Shown here in pieces: positions 1 to 9,097 of a DNA stretch of 64,000 nucleotides; positions within the stretch are counted from its first letter, which is position 1, and each line of letters begins with the position of its first letter. The position numbers and the translations under genes are program-made. Under the pieces are notes generated by a model. That model saw only the letters and a program-made list of their open reading frames with translations, ran no database searches and was not told where the DNA came from. The DNA comes from Paenibacillus spongiae. Its GTDB lineage: Bacteria > Bacillota > Bacilli > Paenibacillales > Paenibacillaceae. Where the stretch lies: the NCBI RefSeq assembly GCF_024734895.1, contig NZ_CP091430.1:1776001-1840000 (forward strand). The letters are read 5' to 3'.

Positions 1-410
1 GAACTGGGGTCCTTCCAGCAGAAATATGTTTATCGGCATGTAAGTCAAATTTCGAACTATCAATGTTGAAAACAATCTATTGCTTCGTTAATGGGAAACG
101 ATTATGGGAAACGATAGTTTAATCATCAGAGGACGACATAAATAAATGCTCCCGCCCTTTAGAATCATGGTGGCGCTGGAGCTTGAGGATATCCCTAAAA
201 ACCACAAAAACCGCGCCGCTATTGGATTCTGTCCACTTAGTTCCATTTGTGTCTAACCTGAAATAATTTGTTACACAAATGAAATCGTTCTGTTATCGGA
301 CGATCATATTAATGGGCTATTATAATAAACAAGACCCCCTTTTTACTATATATGTTGTTGGACCTGCCGATTGCGCAGGTCCTCTTTTTTTGTTCTGGCG
401 CCCGCACGTC
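1..410. other. Intergenic region without a supported gene
   Basis: No open reading frame here has both a ribosome binding site and a recognisable product. A TATAAT hexamer at 321-326 lies upstream of a terminator at 360-391, but no convincing -35 box precedes it. The region therefore may hold only the end of a transcript that enters from the left, or a very short RNA. I see nothing else that I can support. Confidence 0.4.
360..391 (+). terminator. Rho-independent terminator
   Basis: An 8-bp perfect stem (GGACCTGC at 360-367, GCAGGTCC at 375-382) is followed by a run of T on the + strand. It faces the end of the minus-strand PHP gene and would stop + strand transcription. No + strand gene is visible between position 1 and this site. 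Confidence 0.8.
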
Positions 411-1226
411 TCAATCGATCGGAACGATGACCTTCCGTTTTTCCTTGTAGTACACCCATTGGCGAAAGCCGATTTCCTTAAGGCGCTTGCGCACTAGCTC
501 CCATTCGTCTCCGACACGGGATGGCGTGTGCGCGTCGGAGCCGAACGTCACCTGTACGCCGAAATGGTGCGCACGCTCAAGCAGCGCATCGGACGGATAC
601 CAGCCTCCGCATGATTTCGTTTTGCCCGACGTATTGATTTCAATGGCGATATCGTTATCCGCGATGACCTGCATCGTTTCGTCGATGGCTTCATGGGCCG
701 GAAGCTCGGCGAACTGCGGATAATAGCCCTTCATGGCATCGATATGTCCAAGCACCTGAAAGAAGCCCGTGCGCGCCGATTGGCGAATTAAATCATAATA
801 ATGGATTTTCTCCTCTATTTGCTTCTTCTCGGACAAGTTCTTCCACCGGTTCCGGTTAAAGATGCTGACGCCCCGCGTCTGATGGACGGAGCCGATGATG
901 TAATCGAACGGATAAGGCTCATACATGCGGCGGTACAAATCGGCATGCTCCGGATAGAAGTCCGATTCCATACCCAGCAGCACGTCGATGGTACCTTCAT
1001 ACTTGGCTTTGAGCCGCAGCACCTCTTGGATGTAATTGACCAAGTCGCTCTTCGCCATGGCGATCCCGGGCTGAGGCTGGTCGTGCTCGCTGGCGAAATA
1101 GGGGGAATGATCGGAGATGCCGATCGCAGCGAGTCCGGCTTCCTTGCCGGCTAGTATATACTGCTCGATATCCCCGTCGGCATGTCCGCATCTGTAGTGA
1201 TGAGTATGCAAATCGAATTTGATCAT
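411..1226 (-). CDS. PHP-domain phosphatase, histidinol-phosphatase type
   Basis: This 271-aa protein belongs to the PHP superfamily of metal-dependent phosphoesterases. Visible metal-site motifs are HTHH at residues 7-10, ISDHSP near 38-43, a GMESDF segment, IGSVHQ, LGHID and FGSDAHTP near the C-terminus, which together match the trinuclear site of HisK/HisJ-type histidinol phosphatases. The length fits that family. An AAGGGAG ribosome binding site precedes the ATG. The LysR gene lies 16 bp upstream on the same strand, so the two are probably cotranscribed. No histidine biosynthesis genes are adjacent, so the substrate could be histidinol phosphate or another small phosphate ester; the fold assignment is secure and the substrate is inferred. 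Confidence 0.85.
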   Translation of the reverse strand: MIKFDLHTHHYRCGHADGDIEQYILAGKEAGLAAIGISDHSPYFASEHDQPQPGIAMAKSDLVNYIQEVLRLKAKYEGTIDVLLGMESDFYPEHADLYRRMYEPYPFDYIIGSVHQTRGVSIFNRNRWKNLSEKKQIEEKIHYYDLIRQSARTGFFQVLGHIDAMKGYYPQFAELPAHEAIDETMQVIADNDIAIEINTSGKTKSCGGWYPSDALLERAHHFGVQVTFGSDAHTPSRVGDEWELVRKRLKEIGFRQWVYYKEKRKVIVPID

Positions 1227-1242
1227 ATGTCGTTTCGCTCCC

Positions 1243-2145
1243 TTATTCGCTGCCGATGAAATGATCTTCCGGCATTCCTTTTAAATCGCTTAGAAACTGC
1301 TGCATGGCGGAGTTCAAGTACCGGCCCGATTTATATACGAGGCCAACCGGATGGCTAAGATCAAGCTCGTTGACCTTAATCATCTTCAATGTACCCAGCC
1401 GCACCTCATTGGCGATGGACAGCTTGGAGACGACGGCGGCTCCGAGATTAATCTCGACCATCCGTTTCACTTCCTCGCTGCTGGACAGCTCCATCACAAT
1501 ATTCGGCTGAAGGCTGTACTTGCGGAATATCCGATCCAGGAATCGCCTTCCAAGCGTGTCCGGGGAGAGCATAATCATGGGAATATCCTTCAAGGATTCG
1601 ACGGTCGTATGCTTCAAGCCGCTCATGAAATGATCCGGGGAGACGACGAGCTCATAGGTATCATAGTACAGGATGGACGTTTCCACGTTCGGATTGCGTT
1701 CGGATAAGTAAGTGATGCCGATGTCGACGGATCCGTTCTCGACGGCTGCCATCACTTGCGAGGAGGGCATGGAATGGATGGTAGTTTTGATTCTTGGAAA
1801 TTGATCTTGGAAATAAGATAATACACGGGGAAGAATCTGGATCGCAATGGATGCTGTCGTGCCTAGAACGATATGGCCCTGCGGCGTCTGACTGAGGTCC
1901 GACAGCTTCTGCTTCAATTCCTCGACGATGCCAAGAATCTTCTCTGCATGATCCAGAAAAACTTGACCGCGGTCTGTAAGCGTAACGGGCTGATTCCGGT
2001 CAATCAGTACCGTCTTGAACTCGTCCTCCAGACTTTTAATCTGTGCGGATACGGCAGGCTGGGTCAAATTGAGCAGCTCGCCTGCTTTCCGGAAGCTCAT
2101 CGTCTTGGAGATGGTCAGTAAGGTTTCAAGCTGGCTAATGTTCAC
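1243..2145 (-). CDS. LysR-family transcriptional regulator
   Basis: This 300-aa protein has the LysR layout: an N-terminal winged helix-turn-helix (residues about 1-60, with the typical segment FRKAGELLNLTQPAVSAQIK) and a C-terminal type 2 periplasmic-binding-like effector domain (about 88-290). The GTG start at 2145 is chosen because AAGGAGGG lies just upstream. It is followed by the PHP gene and transcribed divergently from the UMF1 transporter at 2391, which is the usual arrangement for a LysR regulator and its target; that regulatory link is inferred. The effector cannot be read from the sequence. Confidence 0.9.
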   Translation of the reverse strand: MNISQLETLLTISKTMSFRKAGELLNLTQPAVSAQIKSLEDEFKTVLIDRNQPVTLTDRGQVFLDHAEKILGIVEELKQKLSDLSQTPQGHIVLGTTASIAIQILPRVLSYFQDQFPRIKTTIHSMPSSQVMAAVENGSVDIGITYLSERNPNVETSILYYDTYELVVSPDHFMSGLKHTTVESLKDIPMIMLSPDTLGRRFLDRIFRKYSLQPNIVMELSSSEEVKRMVEINLGAAVVSKLSIANEVRLGTLKMIKVNELDLSHPVGLVYKSGRYLNSAMQQFLSDLKGMPEDHFIGSE

Positions 2146-2390
2146 GGAATCCCTCCTTATTGATCAATCTTTTTTATCACTAATTCCTCTATTATAAAGC
2201 TTTTTATGTTCGACCGCAAAACAGGAAGATCCCGAAAAAAAGCGATGTGCACTATTTTTCAAGCATATTGCGGTCACCACGCCTTTATTTACAATATTTT
2301 TAGAAGGAAATGATTTTATTCTGTCGAATGGATGGTCATGAGGGCGGATACAAACCGCCGGCCAAAAGCGAAAAGAGGGGCGGAATAGAC

Positions 2391-3665
2391 GTGAATCGAA
2401 AAGCGGTTCGCAGTTGGCTTATGTACGATTGGGCGAATTCGGTATTTGCGACGACCATTCTGGCAGCGGTGATGCCGATTTACTACAAGGATGTGGCTGG
2501 AGCCGGATTGCCGGGCAATACCGCCGAGAATTATTGGGGCTATACGCAGACAGTGGCTATGCTGTGCGTAGCTTTGTTATCGCCAATATTGGGCGCGATT
2601 GCCGATCATTCAGGCTCGAAGGTAAAGTTTCTATCGTTCTTCGCGATAATAGGCGCACTGTCAAGCGGAGCATTGGCCTTAGCCGGGGAAGGCAGCTGGC
2701 TGCTCGCGTCGGTCCTGGTCGTGCTCGGCACGATCGGCTTCTCGGCAGGCAACACCTTCTATGACGGCTTGCTGACGGACCTGGCAGAGCCGGAGAAACG
2801 CACGAGCCTCAGCTCGAAAGGCTATGCGCTCGGATACTTAGGCGGCGGCCTGCTGCTTGCGGTCAACATTGCCATGATTGAAGGCTGGAGCGCCTTCGGA
2901 TTTCCGGACAAGACGACGGCGACGCGCGCCGCTTTCGTAACGGTCGGAATTTGGTGGCTGCTGTTCTCCATCCCGCTGATGCGCAATGTGAAAGAGAAAG
3001 CCAAAGGACACGCGCAGGGCGCCGGCGAGGCGATCAAGAGCGGATTCATCCGGATCGGCCGAACGTTCAAGACAGCCAGAAAGTATCCTGAATTGTTGAA
3101 ATATATGGCATCCTTCTGGTTCTTCAATGACGGCATCAATACCGTCATCGTAATGGCGACCATATATGGCCGGGGGATCGGCATCGAGACGACCCATTTG
3201 ATCGTGGCGCTGCTCATTACGCAGTTCGTCGGCTACCCGAGCACGCTGCTGTTCATCAAGCTGGCTTCGCGGTTCGGGGCGAAGTCTTCACTGAACGGCT
3301 CGCTGGCCGTCTATGTCATTATCGTCATCCTCGGTTATTTTATGACGAGCGCGCTTCACTTTTATTTACTGGCCTTCATGGTCGGTCTTGTACAGGGCGG
3401 CAGTCAGGCCATCGCGCGTTCGATGTATGCGAACCTCATTCCGCCATCGCGTACGGCTGAATTCTTCGGGTTTCTAAGCTTATCGAGCAAATTTTCTTCC
3501 GTAGCGGGTCCGTTCGTCTTCGCCGTAACGGGAACCATTACCGGAAGCAGCCGCTTAGCTATTTTGTCGCTTGTCGCCTTTTTTATTATCGGCATTGTTC
3601 TGCTGGCCTTCGTCAACCTGGAGAAGGGACGGCGGGAAGCGCTCGCGGAAGAAACAGGCGCGTAG
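2391..3665 (+). CDS. MFS transporter, UMF1 (Atg22-like) family
   Basis: The 424-aa product is a polytopic membrane protein with about twelve hydrophobic segments. The opening RSWLMYDWANSVFATTI and the following CVALLSPILGAIADHSGSK segment are characteristic of the UMF1 family of major facilitator transporters, relatives of fungal Atg22. A GTG at 2391 is preferred over the upstream start at 2310 because GAGGGGCGGA precedes it and family members begin close to the YDWANS motif. The gene is divergent from lysR. Its stop codon TAG at 3663-3665 abuts a 185-bp repeat element. The substrate is unknown; amino acid export is a guess from distant homologues only. Confidence 0.88.
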   Translation: MNRKAVRSWLMYDWANSVFATTILAAVMPIYYKDVAGAGLPGNTAENYWGYTQTVAMLCVALLSPILGAIADHSGSKVKFLSFFAIIGALSSGALALAGEGSWLLASVLVVLGTIGFSAGNTFYDGLLTDLAEPEKRTSLSSKGYALGYLGGGLLLAVNIAMIEGWSAFGFPDKTTATRAAFVTVGIWWLLFSIPLMRNVKEKAKGHAQGAGEAIKSGFIRIGRTFKTARKYPELLKYMASFWFFNDGINTVIVMATIYGRGIGIETTHLIVALLITQFVGYPSTLLFIKLASRFGAKSSLNGSLAVYVIIVILGYFMTSALHFYLLAFMVGLVQGGSQAIARSMYANLIPPSRTAEFFGFLSLSSKFSSVAGPFVFAVTGTITGSSRLAILSLVAFFIIGIVLLAFVNLEKGRREALAEETGA

Positions 3666-3850
3666 ATAAGTTGAACGGAAAATTGGAGCACAACCTGCTG
3701 CGCAGGTAGAATGTTCTTCCGATCGCTGTTGTTCCCGGTTTTCTGTGAATGAGAACGATTAGGTTGAAATCCGGGAACAAAGGTGAACGCTAACGCTTCT
3801 CCAGAATCATTCTTCCCGCTGCGCTTTCGTGTACCTTTCGTTCAACTTAT
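3666..3850. repeat. MITE-like intergenic repeat, copy 1 (complete)
   Basis: This 185-bp noncoding element has perfect 12-bp terminal inverted repeats (ATAAGTTGAACG at 3666-3677 and its reverse complement at 3839-3850). It is flanked on both sides by GTAG (3662-3665 and 3851-3854), which looks like a 4-bp target duplication; the left copy includes the stop codon of the preceding transporter. The core is shared with the elements near 23030 and 61694. It contains internal pairing such as CCTGCTGCGCAGG. Confidence 0.65.
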
Positions 3851-3870
3851 GTAGGAAAACAAGAATATAA

Positions 3871-3913
3871 AAGAGGCTTTCGCGAACCGCATGGGATCCG
3901 CGAAAGCCTTCTT
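3871..3913 (-). terminator. Terminator downstream of corA
   Basis: A 10-bp perfect stem (GGCTTTCGCG at 3875-3884, CGCGAAAGCC at 3899-3908) is followed on the minus strand by CTCTTTTATA. It lies just past the corA stop and can end that transcript. Confidence 0.8.
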
Positions 3914-3924
3914 GTGTATAACCG

Positions 3925-4860
3925 TTAGAGCCAATCCTTCTTGCGGAATAAGAAGAACATTCCAAGACCGAGGATAAGCATAAGGGAAATCAGAATTAAC
4001 GAGCCTCCTTGAATGTGAGCGCCGGGGAGGTAATCGAAGTTCATGCCGTATACGCCGGTGAGGAACGTGAGCGGCATGAAGATCGTCGTCAGTGCGGTGA
4101 ATACGCGCATGATCTCGTTCGCCCGTGCGGAGAGGCTCGATTGGTACGCCTCGCGCAAGTTGCCCATCAGATCGCGATAGGTATCGAAGGTCTCGGCGAT
4201 CTTAACGGCGTTCTCGTAGATATCGCTAAAATATTTCTGGAGCTGATCGTCGATTAGCTTCAGGTCTTTCTTGTTCAGCGTGGCGATGACGTCCCTTTGC
4301 GGGCCAAGCATTTTCTTCAGCCACAGAATCTCGCTTCGAAGCCCGATAATCTCGGTCAAGTGAGACTTCTTCGTATGCATCAGGATATCTTCTTCCAACG
4401 ACTCGATTCGGGTCTCGATCCGGTCACCGACGAGGAAGTAGTTATCCACGACGAGATCGACCAGGTGGTACAGAAACCGGTCCGGCCGGTTAACTTCCTC
4501 TTCCCATAGAATCGGCTTCAACGAGCGCAGCTCATTGATCTTCTGCTTCGTTACGGTAATGATAATGTGGCGTCCCAAAAAAATGTTAAGCGCGCGCAGA
4601 AAAATTTCTTCGTCATCGAATCGAATGCTGTTAATAACAATAAAATAATGGCCGTCATAAATTTCGATCTTCGGCCGCTGCTCCTCTTCGCTGAGGCAGT
4701 CTTCCACAGCCAGATCATGCAGCGCAAACAGCGGCTGCAGCACAGCCAGATCGTCGACATCGGCGTCGATCCAATAGAAGCCTTCGGCTGGAGCGACAAG
4801 CGTTTCGTTAATATCCTGGACTGGTGTGAACACGCCTTGATTCACCAAACGGATTTTCAT
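3925..4860 (-). CDS. corA: CorA-family magnesium/divalent cation channel
   Basis: This 311-aa protein fits CorA. It has a large acidic and helical N-terminal cytoplasmic domain (about 1-245) and two C-terminal membrane segments, with the signature TGVYGMNFDYLPGAH carrying the GMN selectivity motif at the end of the first one. The chain ends with a basic RKKDW tail. The family forms pentameric channels that admit Mg2+ and sometimes Co2+ or Ni2+. AGGGAGAGGGCGAGG precedes the ATG. About 400 bp of untranslated sequence lies upstream on the same strand; see the separate entry. Confidence 0.92.
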   Translation of the reverse strand: MKIRLVNQGVFTPVQDINETLVAPAEGFYWIDADVDDLAVLQPLFALHDLAVEDCLSEEEQRPKIEIYDGHYFIVINSIRFDDEEIFLRALNIFLGRHIIITVTKQKINELRSLKPILWEEEVNRPDRFLYHLVDLVVDNYFLVGDRIETRIESLEEDILMHTKKSHLTEIIGLRSEILWLKKMLGPQRDVIATLNKKDLKLIDDQLQKYFSDIYENAVKIAETFDTYRDLMGNLREAYQSSLSARANEIMRVFTALTTIFMPLTFLTGVYGMNFDYLPGAHIQGGSLILISLMLILGLGMFFLFRKKDWL

Positions 4861-5262
4861 CCTCGCCCTCTCCCTTCATCCCATGTTGATTATTTCCCGG
4901 ATGCCGGAATCCAAAAAAGAGAGATACGTTCACGAATCAAGCCATGCCGAGGTGCCCGTATTCCGCGGTCCTATAAAATCGCTGCGGCATGCGGCGAACA
5001 TGGATGTTCATGAGACGATCTGTTCTTACGGTACCGGTTATCATTGCGGTTGTCCGCAGGCCTCGGGTCGCCGTCCATATTCGCTAACACCCCTTTGTAG
5101 TCGATTGATTGATCATATGGAATAATTCCATGACCTAGTATACTCCTACAATGTCTTTCCATTCAAGCGTTAAGTACATGCATCTTGCGGAAGCTCCCCA
5201 GTGCGGTGCGGAGCGCTCCGAGTGCGTGCACTGCATGCGGCTAGCTGGAAGCAGGAATCCGC
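4861..5262 (-). other. Long region upstream of corA
   Basis: About 400 bp upstream of corA on the minus strand carry several short inverted repeats, for example GAACATGGATGTTC near 4997-5010, and no supported reading frame. Magnesium transporter genes are often preceded by an M-box leader, but I could not find the conserved M-box blocks or an attenuator directly before corA. I record it as an unassigned leader or intergenic region. Confidence 0.3.
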
Positions 5263-5291
5263 TTGACGGAATTACCGGAATGATTTAAAGT
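5263..5291 (+). promoter_or_regulatory. Probable sigma-A promoter of the met operon
   Basis: TTGACG at 5263-5268 and TAAAGT at 5286-5291 are separated by 17 bp and lie about 40 bp ahead of the SAM riboswitch aptamer. The -35 box is near consensus and the -10 box is weak. Confidence 0.45.
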
Positions 5292-5328
5292 ATAGCTTAA
5301 GCAAATCACAATTGAATAGGATAGCTTT

Positions 5329-5486
5329 CTTATCAAGAGCAGGCGGAGGGACACAGCCCAATGAAGCCCGGCAACCGGCGTAAAGCACGGTGCTAATTCT
5401 TGCGGAAACGTAGTTGGTTTCTGAGAGATGAGAGGCGCATGAATGGACCCTTTATGCCCCTTCTCCCTTTCGGAGAAGGGGCTTTC
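5329..5486 (+). ncRNA. SAM-I (S-box) riboswitch with intrinsic terminator
   Basis: The aptamer runs from about 5329 to 5442. It shows the conserved S-box blocks: ATCAAGAGC with GGCGGAGGGA near the 5' end, GCCCAATGAAGCCCGGCAACC in the core, GGTGCTAATTC, and the closing GAGAGATGAGAGG. A terminator follows, with an 11-bp perfect stem (GCCCCTTCTCC at 5456-5466 and its complement at 5472-5482) and a short T run. By the known mechanism, S-adenosylmethionine binding allows the terminator to form and shuts off metA, metI and patB. Confidence 0.95.
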
Positions 5487-5576
5487 TACGTTCTTGTTTC
5501 TCCATGCCGATGCCGATCGACTTACAGCAATCCTAATTTTGCCCGCGATTGACATTATCATTAAGGAGTGATCGAG

Positions 5577-6494
5577 ATGCCAATTAAAGTGCCAGACCAT
5601 TTGCCAGCCAAGGAAATCTTAAATAACGAGAATATTTTCGTTATGGACGAGAGCGTTGCGTACCACCAGGATATTCGTCCGTTGCGGATCGCCATACTGA
5701 ATCTGATGCCGACCAAAGAAACGACGGAAACCCAGCTGCTCCGTCTCATCGGCAATACGCCGCTCCAGGTTGAGGCCGTCCTGCTTCACCCGAAGACGCA
5801 TACGTCGAAAAACACATCTTCCGAGCATCTGGAGTCTTTCTACAAGACTTTCGACGAAATCGAGCATGAGTATTATGACGGCATGATTATTACGGGGGCG
5901 CCGGTCGAGCATTTGCCGTTCGAGGAAGTAAACTATTGGGAAGAGCTGAAGACGATTATGGACTGGAGCGCCCGCCGCGTGACGTCAACCTTCCATATTT
6001 GTTGGGCGTCTCAAGCAGGCTTGTATCACCACTACGGGGTGCCGAAGTACGATTTGGACGAGAAGATGTTCGGCGTCTTCACCCATACGATCGAGAAGCA
6101 GAACGTTCCGCTTCTCCGCGGCTTCGACGAGCAGTTCTTCGTGCCACAGTCCCGGCACACCGAAGTGCGTCAGGAGGATATCGATCGTGTATCGGATCTG
6201 GAGGTATTGTCCGTATCCGAGGATGCAGGCGTGTATATCGCCGCTTCGCGCAACGGAAGGCAAATTTTCGTAACAGGCCACTCCGAATACGATCCGCTGT
6301 CGTTGAAGTACGAGTACGACCGCGATAAGGCGAAGGGAATGACGATCGACGTGCCGAAGAACTATTTTCCGCGTAACGATCCGTCGCTTCAGCCCCGTTC
6401 GAGCTGGCGGGCCCATGCTAATCTATTGTTCTCGAACTGGTTAAATTATTATGTGTATCAGCAGACACCTTACGATTTGGGCGCAGGTATTTAA
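5577..6494 (+). CDS. metAA: Homoserine O-acetyltransferase (MetA family)
   Basis: The 305-aa product acylates homoserine, the first committed step of methionine synthesis, in the cytoplasm. From the ATG at 5577 (AAGGAG at 5563-5568) the nucleophile falls exactly at Cys142 in [12 protein letters not shown], and TGHSEYD supplies the histidine. Residue 111 is Glu in ITGAPVE; in characterised MetA proteins Glu111 goes with acetyl-CoA and Gly111 with succinyl-CoA, so acetyl transfer is predicted. An in-frame GTG nine bases upstream overlaps the ribosome binding site and is rejected. The gene lies directly behind the SAM riboswitch and begins the metA-metI-patB set. Confidence 0.95.
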   Translation: MPIKVPDHLPAKEILNNENIFVMDESVAYHQDIRPLRIAILNLMPTKETTETQLLRLIGNTPLQVEAVLLHPKTHTSKNTSSEHLESFYKTFDEIEHEYYDGMIITGAPVEHLPFEEVNYWEELKTIMDWSARRVTSTFHICWASQAGLYHHYGVPKYDLDEKMFGVFTHTIEKQNVPLLRGFDEQFFVPQSRHTEVRQEDIDRVSDLEVLSVSEDAGVYIAASRNGRQIFVTGHSEYDPLSLKYEYDRDKAKGMTIDVPKNYFPRNDPSLQPRSSWRAHANLLFSNWLNYYVYQQTPYDLGAGI

Positions 6495-6594
6495 AGATTA
6501 AGATTTACGGATGATCATACGTAAAGAGGGCGCTGTGTACCAAGGCAGGTACCAGCCTCCTCTCTCCGATACTTATAGAAGGAGCATCTCATTT

Positions 6595-7755
6595 ATGAAA
6601 ATCGAAAGTCGTTTAGCCCAAATTGGATCCGTGAGCGAGCCGGTTACCGGCGCAGTCAGCTTTCCTGTCTATCAAGCGACTGCGTTCCGCCATCCGCGGC
6701 TTGGCGAAAGCACAGGCTTCGATTACTCACGAACGAAGAGCCCTACACGCAAAGTACTTGAAGACGCATCCGCTCAGCTGGAGTCCGGCGATGCCGGATT
6801 CGCGTGCAGCAGCGGAATGGCTGCGCTGCAGACCATCTTTGCCCTGTTCTCCCAGGGCGACCACCTTATCGTATCCCTGGATTTGTACGGGGGAACGTAC
6901 CGGCTGCTGGAGCAGATTATGAGCCGTTTCGGCGTCACCGCTTCTTACGTAGACACGAATGATATCGACGCGATGTCCGCACTGTATACCCCGAATACCA
7001 AAGCGGTGCTGATCGAGACGCCGACCAATCCGCTCATGATGATTACCGACATCGAACGTGTCTGTGCTTGGGCGAAAGCGAAGGGAATGCTGACCATCGT
7101 CGATAACACGCTGCTGACGCCGTACCTGCAGCGTCCCATTGAGCTTGGAGCGGACATCGTCGTTCACAGCGCGACCAAATATCTCGGAGGACATAACGAT
7201 GTTCTGGCCGGCTTGATTGTCACCAAGGGCAAGGAGCTGTCGGAGAAAATGGCGTTCCTGCACAATTCGATCGGCGCCGTACTCGGCCCGCAGGATTCCT
7301 GGCTGCTGATGCGGGGGATGAAGACATTGGCGCTGCGAATGGACCGTCATCAGGAGAATGCGACGAAGATCGCGAACTGGCTGCTGGAGCATGAAGCTGT
7401 GGAGGACGTCTACTATCCGGCGCTTCCCCATCACCCGGGGCATGAAATTCAGAATCGGCAATCCTCGGGCAATACCGGCATCTTCTCGTTCCGGCTGAAG
7501 GATGCACGTTACGTCGAGCCGATCTTGAGGCATATCCGGCTGATTGCTTTTGCGGAGAGTCTTGGCGGGGTCGAATCGCTAATGACTTATCCGGCCGTAC
7601 AGACGCACGCGGATATTCCGGAAGACATTCGCCGCCAGGTTGGCGTGGACGACCGGCTGCTCCGGTTCTCGGTTGGGGTCGAGCATGCGGATGACTTGAT
7701 CGCCGATTTGGCACAGGCTCTGGAAGCGGCGAAACGCGAAATTGGGGAGGCATAA
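6595..7755 (+). CDS. metI: Cystathionine gamma-synthase / O-acetylhomoserine thiolyase
   Basis: This 386-aa PLP enzyme belongs to the Cys/Met metabolism family. It has the PLP-contacting GFACSSGMAAL segment, YGGTYRL, and the Schiff-base lysine in HSATKYLGGHNDVLAG. The C-terminal SLGGVESL motif is typical of gamma-synthases. The ATG at 6595 follows AGAAGGAG; the open frame extends upstream to 6511 without support. It would use the O-acetylhomoserine made by the preceding gene with cysteine or sulfide. It lies 100 bp downstream of metA and 6 bp upstream of patB, in the same S-box-controlled transcript. Confidence 0.92.
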   Translation: MKIESRLAQIGSVSEPVTGAVSFPVYQATAFRHPRLGESTGFDYSRTKSPTRKVLEDASAQLESGDAGFACSSGMAALQTIFALFSQGDHLIVSLDLYGGTYRLLEQIMSRFGVTASYVDTNDIDAMSALYTPNTKAVLIETPTNPLMMITDIERVCAWAKAKGMLTIVDNTLLTPYLQRPIELGADIVVHSATKYLGGHNDVLAGLIVTKGKELSEKMAFLHNSIGAVLGPQDSWLLMRGMKTLALRMDRHQENATKIANWLLEHEAVEDVYYPALPHHPGHEIQNRQSSGNTGIFSFRLKDARYVEPILRHIRLIAFAESLGGVESLMTYPAVQTHADIPEDIRRQVGVDDRLLRFSVGVEHADDLIADLAQALEAAKREIGEA

Positions 7756-7761
7756 GACATC

Positions 7762-8952
7762 ATGACACGAATTCAATACGATTTTGACCGCGTAATCGAC
7801 CGCAGCGGAACCGCTTCTTATAAATGGGATCAGTCCGAGAAGCTGTTCGGCAATCGCGATGTTCTTCCCCTCTGGGTTGCGGATATGGATTTCGAAGCGC
7901 CGAAGGAAGTCGTCGAAGCGATAACGGAGCGCGCGAAGCAGGGGATCTATGGCTATACGCTCCGGACGGATTCTTACTATGAGGCGGTAAGCGGATGGCT
8001 GTCCCGCCGCCACGGCTGGAAGGTTCAGCATGATTGGTTATCTTCAAGCCCGGGCATTGTACCGGCGCTCAGCATGATGGTTATGGCCTATACGGAACCA
8101 GGCGACCGGATTATTCTGCAATCGCCGGTATACTATCCGTTCTACGATGTCATTCGCATGAACGACCGGGTCATCGTGGATAATCCGCTTATTTTCCAGA
8201 ACGGGCAATTCCGGTTCGACTTCGATCTGCTGGAGGAACAAGCGAAGGACGCGAAGATGCTGCTGCTTTGTTCGCCGCATAATCCCGGCGGACGCGTGTG
8301 GACAAGGGAAGAGCTGGAGCGGATTGGCGACATTTGCCTGCGGCATGGCGTATTGGTTGTAGCGGATGAAATTCATCACGATCACGTATACAAGGGACAT
8401 CGGCATACCCCGTTCGCATCGATTTCCGATTCGATCGCGCAAGCCTCCATTACGTGCATCGCGCCGAGCAAAACGTTCAACCTGGCCGGTCTGCAGGCTG
8501 CTGTAGTCATCATTCCGAACGAGAAGCTCCGCCAGCAATATAATACGCTGCTGAAGACGCTCTCCCTGCATATGGAAAGCTACTTCGGGCTGACCGCGGT
8601 GGAGAGCAGCTACACGCACGGCGAGGAATGGCTTGAACAGCTGCTCGTCTACCTGGAAGGCAATCTGGATGCGCTTCTGGATTATGTGGAAACCCATATT
8701 CCCGATGTGAAGCCGGTGCGTCCGGAAGGCACCTATCTAGTCTGGATGGACTGCCGCGCGATTTCGGACAACCCTCAGGAGCTGAAGAAGCTAATGTTCG
8801 AACAAGCGGGCGTCGCCTTCAGCGAGGGCTCCGTTTTTGGCAAGCAGGGAGAAGGGTATTTGCGTGTGAACCTGGCTTGCCCGCGCTCGATTCTCCTGGA
8901 AGCGTTAGAACGGTTCAGCAAGGCCGTCCAAGAGGCGAAGGCTGCCAGATAA
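7762..8952 (+). CDS. patB: Cystathionine beta-lyase, MalY/PatB type
   Basis: The 396-aa protein is a fold type I PLP enzyme of the MalY/PatB branch. Evidence includes the N-terminal LPLWVADMDFEAP, SPVYYPFY, SPHNPGGRVW with the PLP-contacting asparagine, VADEIHHD, and the lysine in CIAPSKTFNLAGLQ. It should cleave cystathionine to homocysteine, pyruvate and ammonia. It lies 6 bp behind metI and completes the homoserine-to-homocysteine route. MalY-type proteins can have regulatory side roles, but nothing here shows that. Confidence 0.92.
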   Translation: MTRIQYDFDRVIDRSGTASYKWDQSEKLFGNRDVLPLWVADMDFEAPKEVVEAITERAKQGIYGYTLRTDSYYEAVSGWLSRRHGWKVQHDWLSSSPGIVPALSMMVMAYTEPGDRIILQSPVYYPFYDVIRMNDRVIVDNPLIFQNGQFRFDFDLLEEQAKDAKMLLLCSPHNPGGRVWTREELERIGDICLRHGVLVVADEIHHDHVYKGHRHTPFASISDSIAQASITCIAPSKTFNLAGLQAAVVIIPNEKLRQQYNTLLKTLSLHMESYFGLTAVESSYTHGEEWLEQLLVYLEGNLDALLDYVETHIPDVKPVRPEGTYLVWMDCRAISDNPQELKKLMFEQAGVAFSEGSVFGKQGEGYLRVNLACPRSILLEALERFSKAVQEAKAAR

Positions 8953-8979
8953 GCAGCAAGCCCTATGCATGCGAAGAGC

Positions 8980-9030
8980 GAACCGCCGCAGTCGAAACCC
9001 TCCAAGGGTGACTGCGGCGGTTCATTTATG
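8980..9030 (+). terminator. Terminator of the met operon
   Basis: A 14-bp perfect stem (8980-8993 with 9010-9023, sequence GAACCGCCGCAGTC and complement) is followed by ATTTAT. It closes the metA-metI-patB transcript. Confidence 0.85.
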
Positions 9031-9097
9031 TTAGGATGAGCATATAGGTTTTCAGGTTAAGGAACGTTGGTTCCAAGAGAAGAAGGAGGGTCCTAAG

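Noticed and set aside
279..497. Open + strand frame at the left end
   Set aside because: It crosses a terminator and the antisense of the PHP gene and has no ribosome binding site.
4880..5160. M-box magnesium riboswitch upstream of corA
   Set aside because: The conserved sequence blocks of the M-box could not be found on the minus strand, and no terminator precedes the start codon.
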